Notes: generated by a model not told the origin, from the sequence alone. A stretch of DNA of 58,279 bases from SVEL01 sp964573715 (GCA_964573715.1 CAZNKR010000006.1:1-58279), one strand, 5' to 3'. Shown: positions 26,991-36,736, numbered from the stretch's first letter. Numbers and translations are program-made.

Positions 26991-27455
26991 ATGGAAAACA
27001 AAGAAATTGAAAAGAAGTATCTTGTTGATAAGCACAATATTCCTGGAGATTTAGATTCTTATGCTTACCATGACATTGAACAAGCTTACCTAAACACTCA
27101 GCCTGTTGTTCGTATTCGTAAGTCCGACAATGACTTTTATCTTACATACAAGTCAAAAGGCTTTATGGAAAGAGAGGAATACAATCTTCCCCTTGATGAA
27201 AAAAGTTATTACCATTTACTAAAGAAAGCCGATGGTAATATTATTTCAAAACGTAGATATCTTATTCCCATGGATCAATATACAATTGAACTAGATGTTT
27301 TTTCTGGTGCCTTTGATGGACTAGTTCTTGCAGAGGTTGAATTTGCTTCTATAGATGAAGCAAATGCATTTATTCCTCCTAGTTGGTTTATTGATGATGT
27401 TACTTTTTCAACAAAATATCATAATAGTACACTATCCAAAATTCAACTTTCTTAA
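26991..27455 (+). CDS. CYTH-domain protein
   Basis: A cytosolic protein of 154 residues, one of three plus-strand genes. The family signature ExExK is at residues 5-9 (EIEKK), and the acidic and basic strands of the triphosphate tunnel follow: VVRIRKS, YLTYKSKG, REEYNLPL, RRYLI, IELDVF and LVLAEVEF. Members act on triphosphate-containing substrates such as thiamine triphosphate or inorganic triphosphate. AGGAGG precedes the ATG. The frame is open upstream through a T-rich stretch, but that part is not protein-like. Confidence 0.9.
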   Translation: MENKEIEKKYLVDKHNIPGDLDSYAYHDIEQAYLNTQPVVRIRKSDNDFYLTYKSKGFMEREEYNLPLDEKSYYHLLKKADGNIISKRRYLIPMDQYTIELDVFSGAFDGLVLAEVEFASIDEANAFIPPSWFIDDVTFSTKYHNSTLSKIQLS

Positions 27456-27516
27456 ATAAAGCTCTCTTAAATTCATCTTTTTTAAATTTAATTTTTTTAA
27501 CTAAAATTTTCTTAAC

Positions 27517-27555
27517 TAAAAGAGCCCTGTAATTGCAGTTACAGGGCTCTTTTTG
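27517..27555. terminator. Bidirectional terminator between CYTH and HD-GYP genes
   Basis: Stem AAGAGCCCTGTAA/TTACAGGGCTCTT with T runs after it on both strands. The two flanking genes converge here. Confidence 0.85.
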
Positions 27556-27659
27556 AAAGGAGGTAGTTGATAATTTACATCAACTATATGAAAAAAATCT
27601 GAATTTTCAAAATAATGTAATTACCTTTATATTTCAATATCTTTATTATTTAAACTTTA

Positions 27660-28772
27660 CTATTTAAGTGCAGTGATTCTAAGATTCTTTTCCTTTGATA
27701 AATCAACATAAGCAGCTCCCACTAATACCACTGGTTTTCCAAGCTTATTTTTATTTACCATTACAATCTTTCCTTCTAAATCATCATTTAGAATAACTTG
27801 ATTGTTTATATATGAATTTGCAATACGCTCTAATACCGCCATAATTACAGCTGGATCATATGCATCTACATTTTCTTCAAATACGGAAATAACATCATAA
27901 GGACAAATACCTGTTCTATATACTCTATTGGATGTCATAGCATCATATACATCAGCGATGGCAATAATTCTAGCAAATGGATCTATCTGATTGTATGGAA
28001 GTCTAGACGGATATCCCTTTCCATCACATTTTTCATGATGTTGTAGTGCACATAATTTAACTCTTTCATCAATGTTTTGATTCTTAAGAATATTGTATCC
28101 ATGGATAGGATGTGTCTGTACCAAGGCATATTCAGTAGGTGTAAGTCTACCAGGTTTTGTAATAACATCTCTAGGAATCATAACCTTTCCTATATCATGC
28201 AAAAGGCCTCCTAGTGTAATCATGTCAATTTCTTCTTCTGTGTAGTTCATCCATATTGCAATAATTCTTCCAATCAATGCAACATTAACACTATGAACAT
28301 ATGTATGATCATCATAGCCTTCAATGCAATGAACCATATCAAACAAACTAACATCTGGCTTGAACTCATGAGTAATCTTTTTAACATCACTTAAAAGTTC
28401 ATTTACATTAATAGGAGCATTCCTATATACCATATCATTAATAGATTCTTCTACTCTAACCACTGATTCGTTAAATATTCCTTCGAATACCTTAAAATCT
28501 TTGGACTGTCTAATTCTTGTATAGTATGAATCTTCCTCTTCATCCTCACTGTGATCATCCGAAAAAATCATTCGTTCAAGATCATCCTGCTCATATGATG
28601 TATATTCATCCTCTTCTACAAAGAAATCAAAAATAGAATAGTATTTTAATTTTTCAATAATAGACTTATCTAATACTGTGCCTTTAGTAATAACTAGATG
28701 TCCTCCATCTGTATAGACATCTCCAGCAACCTTAAGTCCTTCTCGGGCTTTAATCGTCAGTACCCTTTTCAT
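27660..28772 (-). CDS. HD-GYP domain phosphodiesterase (c-di-GMP)
   Basis: Predicted to break down cyclic di-GMP. The N-terminal third (about 1-110) is a divergent domain with an acidic stretch. The HD-GYP domain (about 120-330) has the metal site in GGLLHDIGKVMIP, the His in QTHPIHGYNIL, and HHEKCDGKGYPSRL carrying the GYP signature. The active site therefore looks complete. There is no membrane helix, so it acts in the cytosol. AAGGTG precedes the ATG. Two diguanylate cyclases are encoded in this window. Confidence 0.93.
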   Translation of the reverse strand: MKRVLTIKAREGLKVAGDVYTDGGHLVITKGTVLDKSIIEKLKYYSIFDFFVEEDEYTSYEQDDLERMIFSDDHSEDEEEDSYYTRIRQSKDFKVFEGIFNESVVRVEESINDMVYRNAPINVNELLSDVKKITHEFKPDVSLFDMVHCIEGYDDHTYVHSVNVALIGRIIAIWMNYTEEEIDMITLGGLLHDIGKVMIPRDVITKPGRLTPTEYALVQTHPIHGYNILKNQNIDERVKLCALQHHEKCDGKGYPSRLPYNQIDPFARIIAIADVYDAMTSNRVYRTGICPYDVISVFEENVDAYDPAVIMAVLERIANSYINNQVILNDDLEGKIVMVNKNKLGKPVVLVGAAYVDLSKEKNLRITALK

Positions 28773-28851
28773 ATAATCACCTTATTTCACGTGTTTATTT
28801 TTAAAACAATTGTAACCATTATTTGGTAATTAGTCAAACATATTTCTTCAT

Positions 28852-29808
28852 TTACTTTACCACATTTGTTGGATTGCCTGCAATAAAATTATTAATATTT
28901 GAGCAAACAATGTTTAAAAGTCTCTCTCTTGTTTCCTTCATGGCCCATGCAACATGAGGCGTAAAGGTTATATTTTTTGACTTCATTAATACATTATCCC
29001 CACTCATAGGTTCTACAGTTAAGCAATCTATTGCCGCCGCTGCAATTAAATCATTATTAAGTGCATAGGCTAATGCTTCTTCATCTACAATTCCGCCTCT
29101 GGCTGTATTTACAAACAATGCGTTCTTCTTGCATTTTTTAAAGGCTTCTAGATTAAACATTTTTTCGGAATCACTATTTAAAGGGCAATGAACTGAAATA
29201 ACATCTGATTTCTCAAGTAATGTATCAAAGGTTACAAACTCAACATTATCATCCTTCTTTTTACTTCTAGTGGTAGCTAACACATTCATATTAAAAGCAT
29301 TTCCTAGTCTTGCAACTGCCTTACCGATATTTCCATAGCCAACAATTCCTATGGTTTTCCCGTTTAATTCATTCATATCATAAATAAATGGTGAAAAAAC
29401 TTCACTTTTCTGCCATCCACCTTCTTCACAAAAGTTTCCATATTCTCTCACCTTGCTAAAATGATTAAGAATAAGTGCAAAGGTATGTTGTGCAACACTA
29501 TTTGTTGAATATGATCCAGCATTACACACCGTTATTCCATGTTGTGTAGTGTAAGAAACATCTATATTATTGTATCCTGTAGCAAATAGTCCGATATATT
29601 TAAGATTTTTTGCATATTGTAAATTTTCTTCATTAAAAATATTTTTATTACAAAGTATAATCTCACAATCCTTGATTCTTTCTTTTAATTGTTCTGGAGT
29701 TGATAAATCATATAATTCTAAATCTCCAAGAGCCTTTAATGGCTCAAAAAAAGAATTATCAGAAGATATTGTCTTTGCGTCAGTAACAACAATTTTTAAT
29801 TTTTTCAT
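28852..29808 (-). CDS. D-2-hydroxyacid dehydrogenase (NAD-dependent)
   Basis: A cytosolic oxidoreductase of 318 residues. The nucleotide-binding motif is VGYGNIGKAVARLG. The catalytic Arg lies in NTARGGIVDEEAL, the Glu in CLTVEPMSGDN, and the His in FTPHVAWAMKET. The sequence is close to glycerate dehydrogenase-like members, but the substrate is not fixed by this. The ATG at 29808 has GAGGTC upstream, and that ribosome site lies inside the longer open frame, which decides the start. Confidence 0.92.
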   Translation of the reverse strand: MKKLKIVVTDAKTISSDNSFFEPLKALGDLELYDLSTPEQLKERIKDCEIILCNKNIFNEENLQYAKNLKYIGLFATGYNNIDVSYTTQHGITVCNAGSYSTNSVAQHTFALILNHFSKVREYGNFCEEGGWQKSEVFSPFIYDMNELNGKTIGIVGYGNIGKAVARLGNAFNMNVLATTRSKKKDDNVEFVTFDTLLEKSDVISVHCPLNSDSEKMFNLEAFKKCKKNALFVNTARGGIVDEEALAYALNNDLIAAAAIDCLTVEPMSGDNVLMKSKNITFTPHVAWAMKETRERLLNIVCSNINNFIAGNPTNVVK

Positions 29809-29834
29809 ATATGACCTCATTATTTGTAAATATT

Positions 29835-31010
29835 TTATGCCTTCTTAACCATATACTCATCAAATTTTCCATAAACACTATCATCAACTTTTTTGACTTT
29901 TGAAATTACATTATCTCCATAAGCTATACAGTTTCTGCCTGATTGTTTTGCCTTATATAAAGACTTGTCTGCCATCTTGTATATGGATAAGTAATCTTTG
30001 TCTCTTGCATTTTTAATGTATGCAAGTCCAATACTAACCGTTACATGTCCAGCAACGCTACTATAAGAATGCTCTATATTTTCATCTTCGATACATCTTT
30101 GTATTTTTTTTGATAAAAATACTAAATCAGATTTGTCTGCATCCTGTACAAATACAATAAATTCTTCTCCACCTATTCTTGCAATTAAATCTGTATTTCG
30201 TCTAGTTGTATTTCTAATTAATTTGGCTACCTTGCTAAGACACTCATCCCCTGTTGGATGACCATAATTATCATTGTATTTCTTGAAAAAATCTATATCT
30301 AACATAATAGCGCCACAGGAAAGCATGTTTCTTTGATATACAGGCCAAATATTGCAAAGCTTTCTGTTAAGTCCTCGTCTGTTAAGCATACCAGTAAGAT
30401 GATCCTTATCAGCTATATCTTTTTCTTCTATTAATCTCCTCTTTAATTCAATATTGTTAATTGATACCTGATACTTCCATGCCGTAACTACCAACCTAAC
30501 TATATCAAACAAGACCACCTGAACTATCATTGACTGACTTTTACTATTCATTGCAACTAAACTTATCAAATACCCAACTGTTATTACCTCAGTTACAACA
30601 AATTCCTTGTAACTAAATAATGGTACTATTGAGAAAAACAGCATTGAAATAAAGAAATAGAACAAACTTCCTGTTTCATTAAAAAAGCTCACTGCCAAAA
30701 CTATCATAAAGCTTCCAGTTAGTATTAAATAGCTTCTATATAAATACTTGTAATACATATGACCATTTTTTGAGCTGTTTGCTATAACAGTTGAAAGCAA
30801 ATAAATAACCTGAACAATTAAAATTCCACAAAGAAATTTATTATATTCAGGTCTAATTAACGACTGATTCAAAAAAATAATATTAATTAATAAAATGGTA
30901 GGAATAAAGAGGGTCAAAAACAATGCTGCCATATTGCATCTAACTAAATTAAGCTTAGGCAGTTTTATACTATTTGATTTTCTCTCAAGTTTTTTAAAAA
31001 ATCTTTTCAT
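29835..31010 (-). CDS. Membrane-bound diguanylate cyclase (GGDEF)
   Basis: Makes cyclic di-GMP. The N-terminal half (about 25-210) has about six hydrophobic helices and no recognisable extracellular sensor. The GGDEF domain starts at DKDHLTGMLNRRGLNRKL and has the active site ARIGGEEFIVF; no RxxD inhibitory site is evident just before it. The ATG at 31010 has AGGT about 8 bases upstream, while the ATG at 31049 has no ribosome site. It is 26 bases upstream of the 2-hydroxyacid dehydrogenase gene and could be co-transcribed with it. Confidence 0.92.
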   Translation of the reverse strand: MKRFFKKLERKSNSIKLPKLNLVRCNMAALFLTLFIPTILLINIIFLNQSLIRPEYNKFLCGILIVQVIYLLSTVIANSSKNGHMYYKYLYRSYLILTGSFMIVLAVSFFNETGSLFYFFISMLFFSIVPLFSYKEFVVTEVITVGYLISLVAMNSKSQSMIVQVVLFDIVRLVVTAWKYQVSINNIELKRRLIEEKDIADKDHLTGMLNRRGLNRKLCNIWPVYQRNMLSCGAIMLDIDFFKKYNDNYGHPTGDECLSKVAKLIRNTTRRNTDLIARIGGEEFIVFVQDADKSDLVFLSKKIQRCIEDENIEHSYSSVAGHVTVSIGLAYIKNARDKDYLSIYKMADKSLYKAKQSGRNCIAYGDNVISKVKKVDDSVYGKFDEYMVKKA

Positions 31011-31319
31011 GGACCTTGACCTACTCCTCTCGTAAAAGCGTATCAACATCTTGTGTTGCTGTCATTTAGCAATCTATTACGTTCACATAATTTTCACAAA
31101 AATCTTTTCACTAATTGTAGCACATTTTATTTTTTTTTGCTACAAGATATTGTGTTTTTCTTCACTATTTTCTCAATTTATTTTCTACTCCTTTTTATAC
31201 ATTTCCCATTAATGATATGAATATAATTTATCTACATATTGTGTTTAATAGATTAATTAATTTATGGTAAAAATTTGTCTTTCTTTTAATTTAGCTCTCT
31301 TTATTACTTTCTTCTTTTA

Positions 31320-31328
31320 TGATATAAT
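31320..31328 (+). promoter_or_regulatory. Extended -10 promoter for the AI-2E family gene
   Basis: TGATATAAT is a perfect extended -10 element, 73 bases before the start codon. The -35 (TTTATT) is poor, as is common with extended -10 promoters. The rest of the 390-base intergenic space between 31011 and 31400 shows nothing else I can name. Confidence 0.55.
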
Positions 31329-31400
31329 GACAAAGTATTTCTTACAAAATGAATATACATTTATGCATAATAAGTATTGTCTATTTAGAAAGGATTTTAT

Positions 31401-32720
31401 ATGAAAATTAAAGTTGATAAACGTTATCTTAAGTTTTGTGCTTATGTAGCTATCACCTGTATGACCATCTATTTATTTACTGTTATAGTGGATTATGCTC
31501 CCGAAATTCTAAACTCAATATCAGATATTTTCGGAGACATTACTAGCATTCTAAGTCCAATCATTGTAGCATTGATTATTTCATATCTACTTTATGGCCC
31601 TATGAATTCAGTAGAAAAAAGTCTTATGAAGAGAAAGCATTTATGTAATCATAAAATGTTCTGTAGAACCATCGGTCTTTTAGTTGCATATCTTGGAACT
31701 TTTGGAATTATTATTGCATTAGTTTGTGGCTTATACTTTATGATAGGTGGACAGATATCTAACAGTAGTACTATAGCAAACATATTCAATACCATTACCG
31801 ATTATTTTGATAACAATTCACTTTCTACCGAAAGTGTTCAGAATCTTATTAATTCATGGAACTTGCCTTTTGGTGATTTTATTAATGATAAGATGGGAGA
31901 TATTTCTTCTTTCATTTCCACATTACTAACAGGATTCTTAGGCGGTGTTGGTGAATTTATTTTAGCAATAGGAAGTAATATTTTTTCATTTATGGTTTCT
32001 TTGGTTTTAAGTATTTACTTATTAATTAGTTATGAATATTTTTTAAAGCTATATGATAAATTGTTTTTCCTTATTTTTAGAAAAACAAAAGTTGGAAAGA
32101 GCATTCGTCATGGACTTTCAATAATAAATCGTACTTTTTCAAAATACATACACGGACAGCTTATTGAGGCATTTTTGGTTTTTATTCTATCAACAATTGC
32201 CTTAACTATTGTAGGTATTGATTATGCCTTTGTTATTGGTATAATTTGCGGTGTATGTAATCTTATTCCTTACATTGGTCCTTTTGTAGGCATTGTATTT
32301 GCCGGCTTTATGGCATTACTTTCAGGTGATTTATGGGCAATCCTTTGGGCCGTTATTGCTCTAATGATTGTTCAACAAATTGATTGCAATATACTTTGTC
32401 CAAACATTGTTGGAGATATTGTAGGTCTCAATGCTGCATTTACCTTGATTGCTATATCTATTGGTGGTGACATGGCAGGTCTTTTAGGTATGTTGATTGC
32501 GGTTCCTGTAGCCGCTTCACTCAAACAGCTTATTGGTAGTTGGTTTTCTAGAAAGATGGACGCCGAATACATTGAATATTCCTCCATTCTACACTCCGAA
32601 CTAGAACAAATGAGTCATGAAGATGACGATGTACAAAAGAAAGAAAATCTTAAATCCAAAATTAAAAACAGAAAAAGCTTCAAAGAAATACTATCTAGAA
32701 AAAAGAATACTGACGAATAA
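31401..32720 (+). CDS. AI-2E family transporter (PF01594 type)
   Basis: A polytopic membrane protein of 439 residues with about eight hydrophobic segments. The conserved C-terminal half includes YIHGQLIEAFLVFILS, CNLIPYIGPFVG, QQIDCNILCPNIVGD and LIAVPVAA, all family hallmarks. Members export AI-2 or act as Na+/H+ antiporters; the name does not prove quorum sensing. The C-terminus is a charged tail. After the TAA at 32718-32720, 13 more in-frame codons (EVIQTDEAGKADE) of similar composition follow before a second stop, so the tail may have been shortened. AAAGGA precedes the ATG. Confidence 0.9.
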   Translation: MKIKVDKRYLKFCAYVAITCMTIYLFTVIVDYAPEILNSISDIFGDITSILSPIIVALIISYLLYGPMNSVEKSLMKRKHLCNHKMFCRTIGLLVAYLGTFGIIIALVCGLYFMIGGQISNSSTIANIFNTITDYFDNNSLSTESVQNLINSWNLPFGDFINDKMGDISSFISTLLTGFLGGVGEFILAIGSNIFSFMVSLVLSIYLLISYEYFLKLYDKLFFLIFRKTKVGKSIRHGLSIINRTFSKYIHGQLIEAFLVFILSTIALTIVGIDYAFVIGIICGVCNLIPYIGPFVGIVFAGFMALLSGDLWAILWAVIALMIVQQIDCNILCPNIVGDIVGLNAAFTLIAISIGGDMAGLLGMLIAVPVAASLKQLIGSWFSRKMDAEYIEYSSILHSELEQMSHEDDDVQKKENLKSKIKNRKSFKEILSRKKNTDE

Positions 32721-32831
32721 GAAGTCATCCAGACTGATGAAGCCGGAAAAGCAGATGAATAGATTAAATAAATTTTAAAAGCAAAAAATACTTTACAACT
32801 TTATTTTAATGTGCATAATATTAAGTAGAAT

Positions 32832-32866
32832 GAGGTTGTTCCTAACGGAACAACCTCGTTTTTTAC
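32832..32866 (+). terminator. Terminator of the AI-2E family gene
   Basis: Stem GAGGTTGTTCC/GGAACAACCTC (32832-32857) followed by GTTTTTTAC on the plus strand. The 319 bases between 32721 and 33039 hold this, the next terminator and no gene. Confidence 0.9.
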
Positions 32867-32890
32867 TTTCCCTCACATTATACATATAAG

Positions 32891-32935
32891 AAAATCGCCA
32901 TGTTAAAGCTCCCTTTAACCTGGCGATTTTTCTTT
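32891..32935. terminator. Bidirectional terminator downstream of nfnB
   Basis: Outer stem AAAATCGCCA/TGGCGATTTT and inner stem GTTAAAG/CTTTAAC, with T runs after it on both strands. It would end nfnAB on the minus strand and back up the AI-2E gene terminator on the plus strand. Confidence 0.75.
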
Positions 32936-33039
32936 AGATTTTATAGATAATTAAATAATATTTGTTAATTATTCTTTATGCGCATCTATGTAATAAACCA
33001 TATATGACACTAATATCTTTGTAAATTTCAATATGTGAA

Positions 33040-34431
33040 TTACTTATTTGATAAGTATTCATCAATAGATTTAGCTGCTGTTTTACCTGCACCCATAGCT
33101 AAAATAACTGTTGCTGCACCTGTAACTGCATCGCCACCGGCATATACACCTTCACGAGATGTAAGACCTGTTTCTTCTTCAACAATAATTCCGCCCCACT
33201 TTTGTGTATCAAGTCCCTTTGTTGTAGACTTAATAAGTGGATTTGGTGATGTACCGATAGACATGATAACACAATCAACTGGAATATCGAACTCTGAACC
33301 TTCTTTTTCTACTGGTTTTCTTCTACCTGAAGCATCTGGCTCGCCAAGTTCCATCTCTAAGCATCTAATAGCACCAACAAATCTCTCATCGTTTGGCAAT
33401 ATCTCTATTGGGTTTGTAAGAAGTTTAAAAATAATACCTTCTTCTTTAGCATGTTCAACTTCTTCTTTTCTTGCTGGAAGTTCTTCTTCAGAACGTCTAT
33501 ATACAATATATACTTGATCAGCACCAAGTCTTAATGCACATCTAGCTGCATCCATAGCAACATTACCGCCACCTACAACAGCAACCTTTTTAGCTTTCAT
33601 TATAGGTGTTGAATGATCGTCCTTATATGACTTCATAAGATTAACTCTTGTAAGGAACTCATTTGCTGAGTAAACACCCTTAAGATTTTCACCTGGAATA
33701 TTCATAAATCTTGGAAGTCCAGCACCTGAGCCAACAAATACTGCTTCAAACTTATATTCTTCCATAAGTTCATCGATAGATAAAACCTTACCGATTACCA
33801 TGTTTGTTTCAATCTTTACGCCTAAATCCTTAAGTCCATCAATTTCCTTTTGAACAATTGACTTTGGAAGACGGAATTCTGGTATACCATATACTAAAAC
33901 ACCACCAGCTAAATGAAGTGCTTCAAATATAGTTACTTCATAGCCTTTCTTAGCAAGATCTCCAGCACATGTAAGTCCTGAAGGGCCTGAACCAATAATT
34001 GCTACTTTATGGCCGTTTGATACAGGCTTTGTAGCGCCACCCTGTGAATTAGCATTGTGATAATCTGCAACGAATCTTTCAAGACGGCCAATTCCAACTG
34101 CTTCACCTTTAATACCACGTACACATTCACCTTCGCACTGTGACTCCTGTGGACATACACGACCACATACAGCAGGTAAAGATGATGACTGTGAAATAAT
34201 ATCATAAGCTTTATCATAATTGCCCTGGGCAACTTCATTAATAAAGTCTGGGATTTGAATCTGAACAGGACATCCGCTGACACAATTTCTAGTCTTACAA
34301 TTTAAGCAACGAGCTGCTTCATCTAAGGCCATCTCTTCTGTATATCCTGTAGCTACCTCTAAAAAGTTCTTATTTCTAACATTTGCTTCCTGAGTAGGCA
34401 TCTCATTTTTCTTTAATGACATATTTGGCAT
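33040..34431 (-). CDS. nfnB: NfnB: NADPH-binding subunit of NADH-dependent reduced ferredoxin:NADP+ oxidoreductase
   Basis: Large subunit of the electron-bifurcating transhydrogenase, also annotated as homotetrameric glutamate synthase GltA. The N-terminal part has Cys clusters for two 4Fe-4S centres (CLNCKTRNCVSGCP and CGRVCPQESQCEGECVRG). FAD- and NADPH-binding Rossmann motifs follow (IIGSGPSGLTCAGDL and VVGGGNVAMDAARCALR), and the C-terminal FAD motif is EGVYAGGDAVTGAATVI. It starts one base after the stop of nfnA with the ribosome site inside nfnA. That pairing, with NfnA bearing a 2Fe-2S site, favours NfnAB over glutamate synthase. Confidence 0.9.
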   Translation of the reverse strand: MPNMSLKKNEMPTQEANVRNKNFLEVATGYTEEMALDEAARCLNCKTRNCVSGCPVQIQIPDFINEVAQGNYDKAYDIISQSSSLPAVCGRVCPQESQCEGECVRGIKGEAVGIGRLERFVADYHNANSQGGATKPVSNGHKVAIIGSGPSGLTCAGDLAKKGYEVTIFEALHLAGGVLVYGIPEFRLPKSIVQKEIDGLKDLGVKIETNMVIGKVLSIDELMEEYKFEAVFVGSGAGLPRFMNIPGENLKGVYSANEFLTRVNLMKSYKDDHSTPIMKAKKVAVVGGGNVAMDAARCALRLGADQVYIVYRRSEEELPARKEEVEHAKEEGIIFKLLTNPIEILPNDERFVGAIRCLEMELGEPDASGRRKPVEKEGSEFDIPVDCVIMSIGTSPNPLIKSTTKGLDTQKWGGIIVEEETGLTSREGVYAGGDAVTGAATVILAMGAGKTAAKSIDEYLSNK

Positions 34432-34432
34432 C

Positions 34433-35275
34433 CTAGAGTACCTCCTTATTCAGTAAGTTACATGCTTCATCATGAGCCTTTCTTTCGAATGGCTTGTACA
34501 TTGAAGCTCTTTCCATAGCCTCGTCAAAATCTACTTCATGTCCATCAAAATCTGGTCCATCAACACAAGCAAACTTTGTCTTGCCCCCAACAGTAAGTCT
34601 ACATCCACCACACATACCAGTACCATCAATCATGATAGGATTCATACTAACTGTTGTCTTTACTCCATATTCTTTTGTTAAAGCACATACAAACTTCATC
34701 ATAATAAGTGGTCCAATAACAATAACTTCATCGTATTTCTCTCCACTTTCAATAAGATCCTTTAATGCATTTGTTACAAGACCTTTTGTTCCATGGCTTC
34801 CATCATCTGTCATCATGCAAAGCTTATTACTTACTGCATTAAATTCATCTTCAAGAATAACTAAATCTTTATTTCTAAAACCAACTACTGAATGAACTTC
34901 TGCTCCCAAACTGTGAAGTTTTTTTGCAATAGGGTATGCAATAGCACAACCAACTCCACCGCCTACAACAGCAACCTTCTTAAGGCCATCAACATGTGAA
35001 GGTACTCCTAAAGGTCCAACAAAATCATGAAGGCATTCACCTTCTTTAAGTGCGTTAAGCTTTTCTGTAGTTGCTCCAACAATTTGAAAAATAATTGTAA
35101 CAATTCCCTTTTCTCTGTCATAATCAGCGATTGTAAGAGGGATACGCTCGCCGTTCTCGTCTACTCTTAAAATAATGAATTGACCTGGTTCTGCCTTTTT
35201 TGCGATTAAAGGTGCGTCAATATCCATAAGTGTAACGGTTGGATTTAAATCTCTTTTCTTAAGAATTTTAAACAT
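34433..35275 (-). CDS. nfnA: NfnA: FAD/2Fe-2S NADH-binding subunit of the NfnAB transhydrogenase
   Basis: Small subunit that oxidises NADH and passes electrons to NfnB; the family is related to dihydroorotate dehydrogenase electron-transfer subunits. FAD domain at about 1-95 (AEPGQFIILRVDENGERIPLT), NAD domain with VVGGGVGCAIAYPIAK, and a C-terminal 2Fe-2S site GTGMCGGCRLTVGGKTKFAC. AAAGGA precedes the ATG. nfnA-nfnB form a two-gene operon with nearly touching ends. In fermenting Clostridia the complex links the NADH, NADPH and ferredoxin pools. Confidence 0.9.
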   Translation of the reverse strand: MFKILKKRDLNPTVTLMDIDAPLIAKKAEPGQFIILRVDENGERIPLTIADYDREKGIVTIIFQIVGATTEKLNALKEGECLHDFVGPLGVPSHVDGLKKVAVVGGGVGCAIAYPIAKKLHSLGAEVHSVVGFRNKDLVILEDEFNAVSNKLCMMTDDGSHGTKGLVTNALKDLIESGEKYDEVIVIGPLIMMKFVCALTKEYGVKTTVSMNPIMIDGTGMCGGCRLTVGGKTKFACVDGPDFDGHEVDFDEAMERASMYKPFERKAHDEACNLLNKEVL

Positions 35276-35340
35276 CTCACTACATCCTTTCGTTTTAAAG
35301 TTTTCTCCTCAACATTTAGTACGTCATTACATTAAATGCA

Positions 35341-35382
35341 CAAAACTAAACCTAAAGCCGCTCCTAAACAAAGCGGCTTTAG
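35341..35382 (-). terminator. Terminator of the alcohol dehydrogenase gene
   Basis: Stem CTAAAGCCGCT/AGCGGCTTTAG (35352-35382) followed by GTTTAGTTTTG on the minus strand, about 100 bases past the stop. Confidence 0.8.
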
Positions 35383-35484
35383 TGATCAGATTAATTATAC
35401 TGTTTTTGTATTGATTGTTCAACTATAAATCTGACTATCAACACACATTTTGTCTTATATACGGACATAATCATATCCGTATAT

Positions 35485-36666
35485 TTAGAAATCTACCTCT
35501 GTACCATAATATATGCAAGTAAATAGCTTTTCCATCTGTGCTGGAGTGATTGTTCTTGGATTTGATCCTGTACAAGCATCTCCTACTGCTAGTTCTGAAA
35601 TCTTTGCAATCTTTTCTTTGAATTCATCTTCATTAATACCAAATTCTTTAAGTGTTTTTGGAATACTAAGTTTAACATTGAAATCATCAATCTTTTTACA
35701 AAGTGCATTTACTAGAGCCTGCTCTGATGTGCCATCAATTCCCATTCTTCTTGCAATCTCAGCATAACGTGTCATCGCTTCTTTCTCATGGGAATTGTAT
35801 TTGATAACATATGGTAAATAAATAGCATTGGCACATCCGTGAGGAATATGTCCTGTTGAGAATGCTGCTCCTGTCTTATGAGCCATTGAATGAACTATTC
35901 CTAATAATGCATTTGAGAATGCCATACCTGCAAGACACTGTGCATAATGCATCTTTTCTCTTGCTTCCATATTGCCATTGTAAGAAGCTGGTAAATAATC
36001 AAGTACCATCTCTATAGCCTGTAATGCTAATGGATCTGTAAATGGACTATTAAGTGTTGAAACATATGCTTCAATAGCATGTGTTAATGCATCCATACCT
36101 GTATGAGCAACTAACTTCGCTGGCATTGTTTCTGCTAAATCAGGATCAACAATTGCAATATCTGGAGTAATCTCAAAATCTGCTAATGGATACTTGATTC
36201 CCTTTGCATAATCTGTAATAACTGAGAAAGCTGTAACCTCTGTTGCAGTACCTGATGTAGATGGAATAGCAAGAAACTGAGCTTTTGTTCTAAGTGATGG
36301 GAAGTTAAATGGAATGATAAGGTCTTCAAATGTAACATCTGGATATTCATAGAATGCCCACATCGCCTTAGCTGCATCAATAGGTGATCCACCGCCCATT
36401 GCAACAATCCAATCTGGCTCAAACTTTTTCATTGCCTCTGCGCCTCTCATAACTGTCTCAACAGATGGATCTGGCTCAACATTTTCAAATAGTTCAACTT
36501 CAAGGCCTGCTTCTTTAAGGTTGTTTACAACCTTGTCTAAGAAGCCAAATCTCTTCATAGAACCGCCGCCGACTACTACAATAGCCTTTTTACCTTTAAG
36601 GTTCTTTAACTGTTCTATAGAACCTTTTCCGTAATACAAGTCTCTAGGTAAAGTAAATCTTGCCAT
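35485..36666 (-). CDS. Iron-containing alcohol dehydrogenase
   Basis: A group III NAD(P)-dependent alcohol dehydrogenase of 393 residues, probably used to regenerate NAD during fermentation. The nucleotide site GGGSPIDAAKAMW and the metal ligands in HSMAHKTGAAFSTGHIPHGCANA are visible. It is close in layout to clostridial butanol and propanol dehydrogenases; substrate preference cannot be fixed. AGGAGG is 9 bases before the ATG. It is monocistronic with its own promoter and terminator. Confidence 0.93.
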   Translation of the reverse strand: MARFTLPRDLYYGKGSIEQLKNLKGKKAIVVVGGGSMKRFGFLDKVVNNLKEAGLEVELFENVEPDPSVETVMRGAEAMKKFEPDWIVAMGGGSPIDAAKAMWAFYEYPDVTFEDLIIPFNFPSLRTKAQFLAIPSTSGTATEVTAFSVITDYAKGIKYPLADFEITPDIAIVDPDLAETMPAKLVAHTGMDALTHAIEAYVSTLNSPFTDPLALQAIEMVLDYLPASYNGNMEAREKMHYAQCLAGMAFSNALLGIVHSMAHKTGAAFSTGHIPHGCANAIYLPYVIKYNSHEKEAMTRYAEIARRMGIDGTSEQALVNALCKKIDDFNVKLSIPKTLKEFGINEDEFKEKIAKISELAVGDACTGSNPRTITPAQMEKLFTCIYYGTEVDF

Positions 36667-36736
36667 AATATAAATCCTCCTATAATATTGAAAAATTTTG
36701 CGAGATATTTTTAATCACCGGCCTCGCTTTGAGTAC

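Noticed and set aside
27556..27600. Tiny frame after AGGAGG near 27556
   Set aside because: An AGGAGG is followed by a TTG that would start only about 12 codons; it is probably chance just past a terminator.
33035..33517. Plus-strand frame of 160 codons opposite nfnB
   Set aside because: Ser/Pro-rich shadow of the conserved minus-strand gene.
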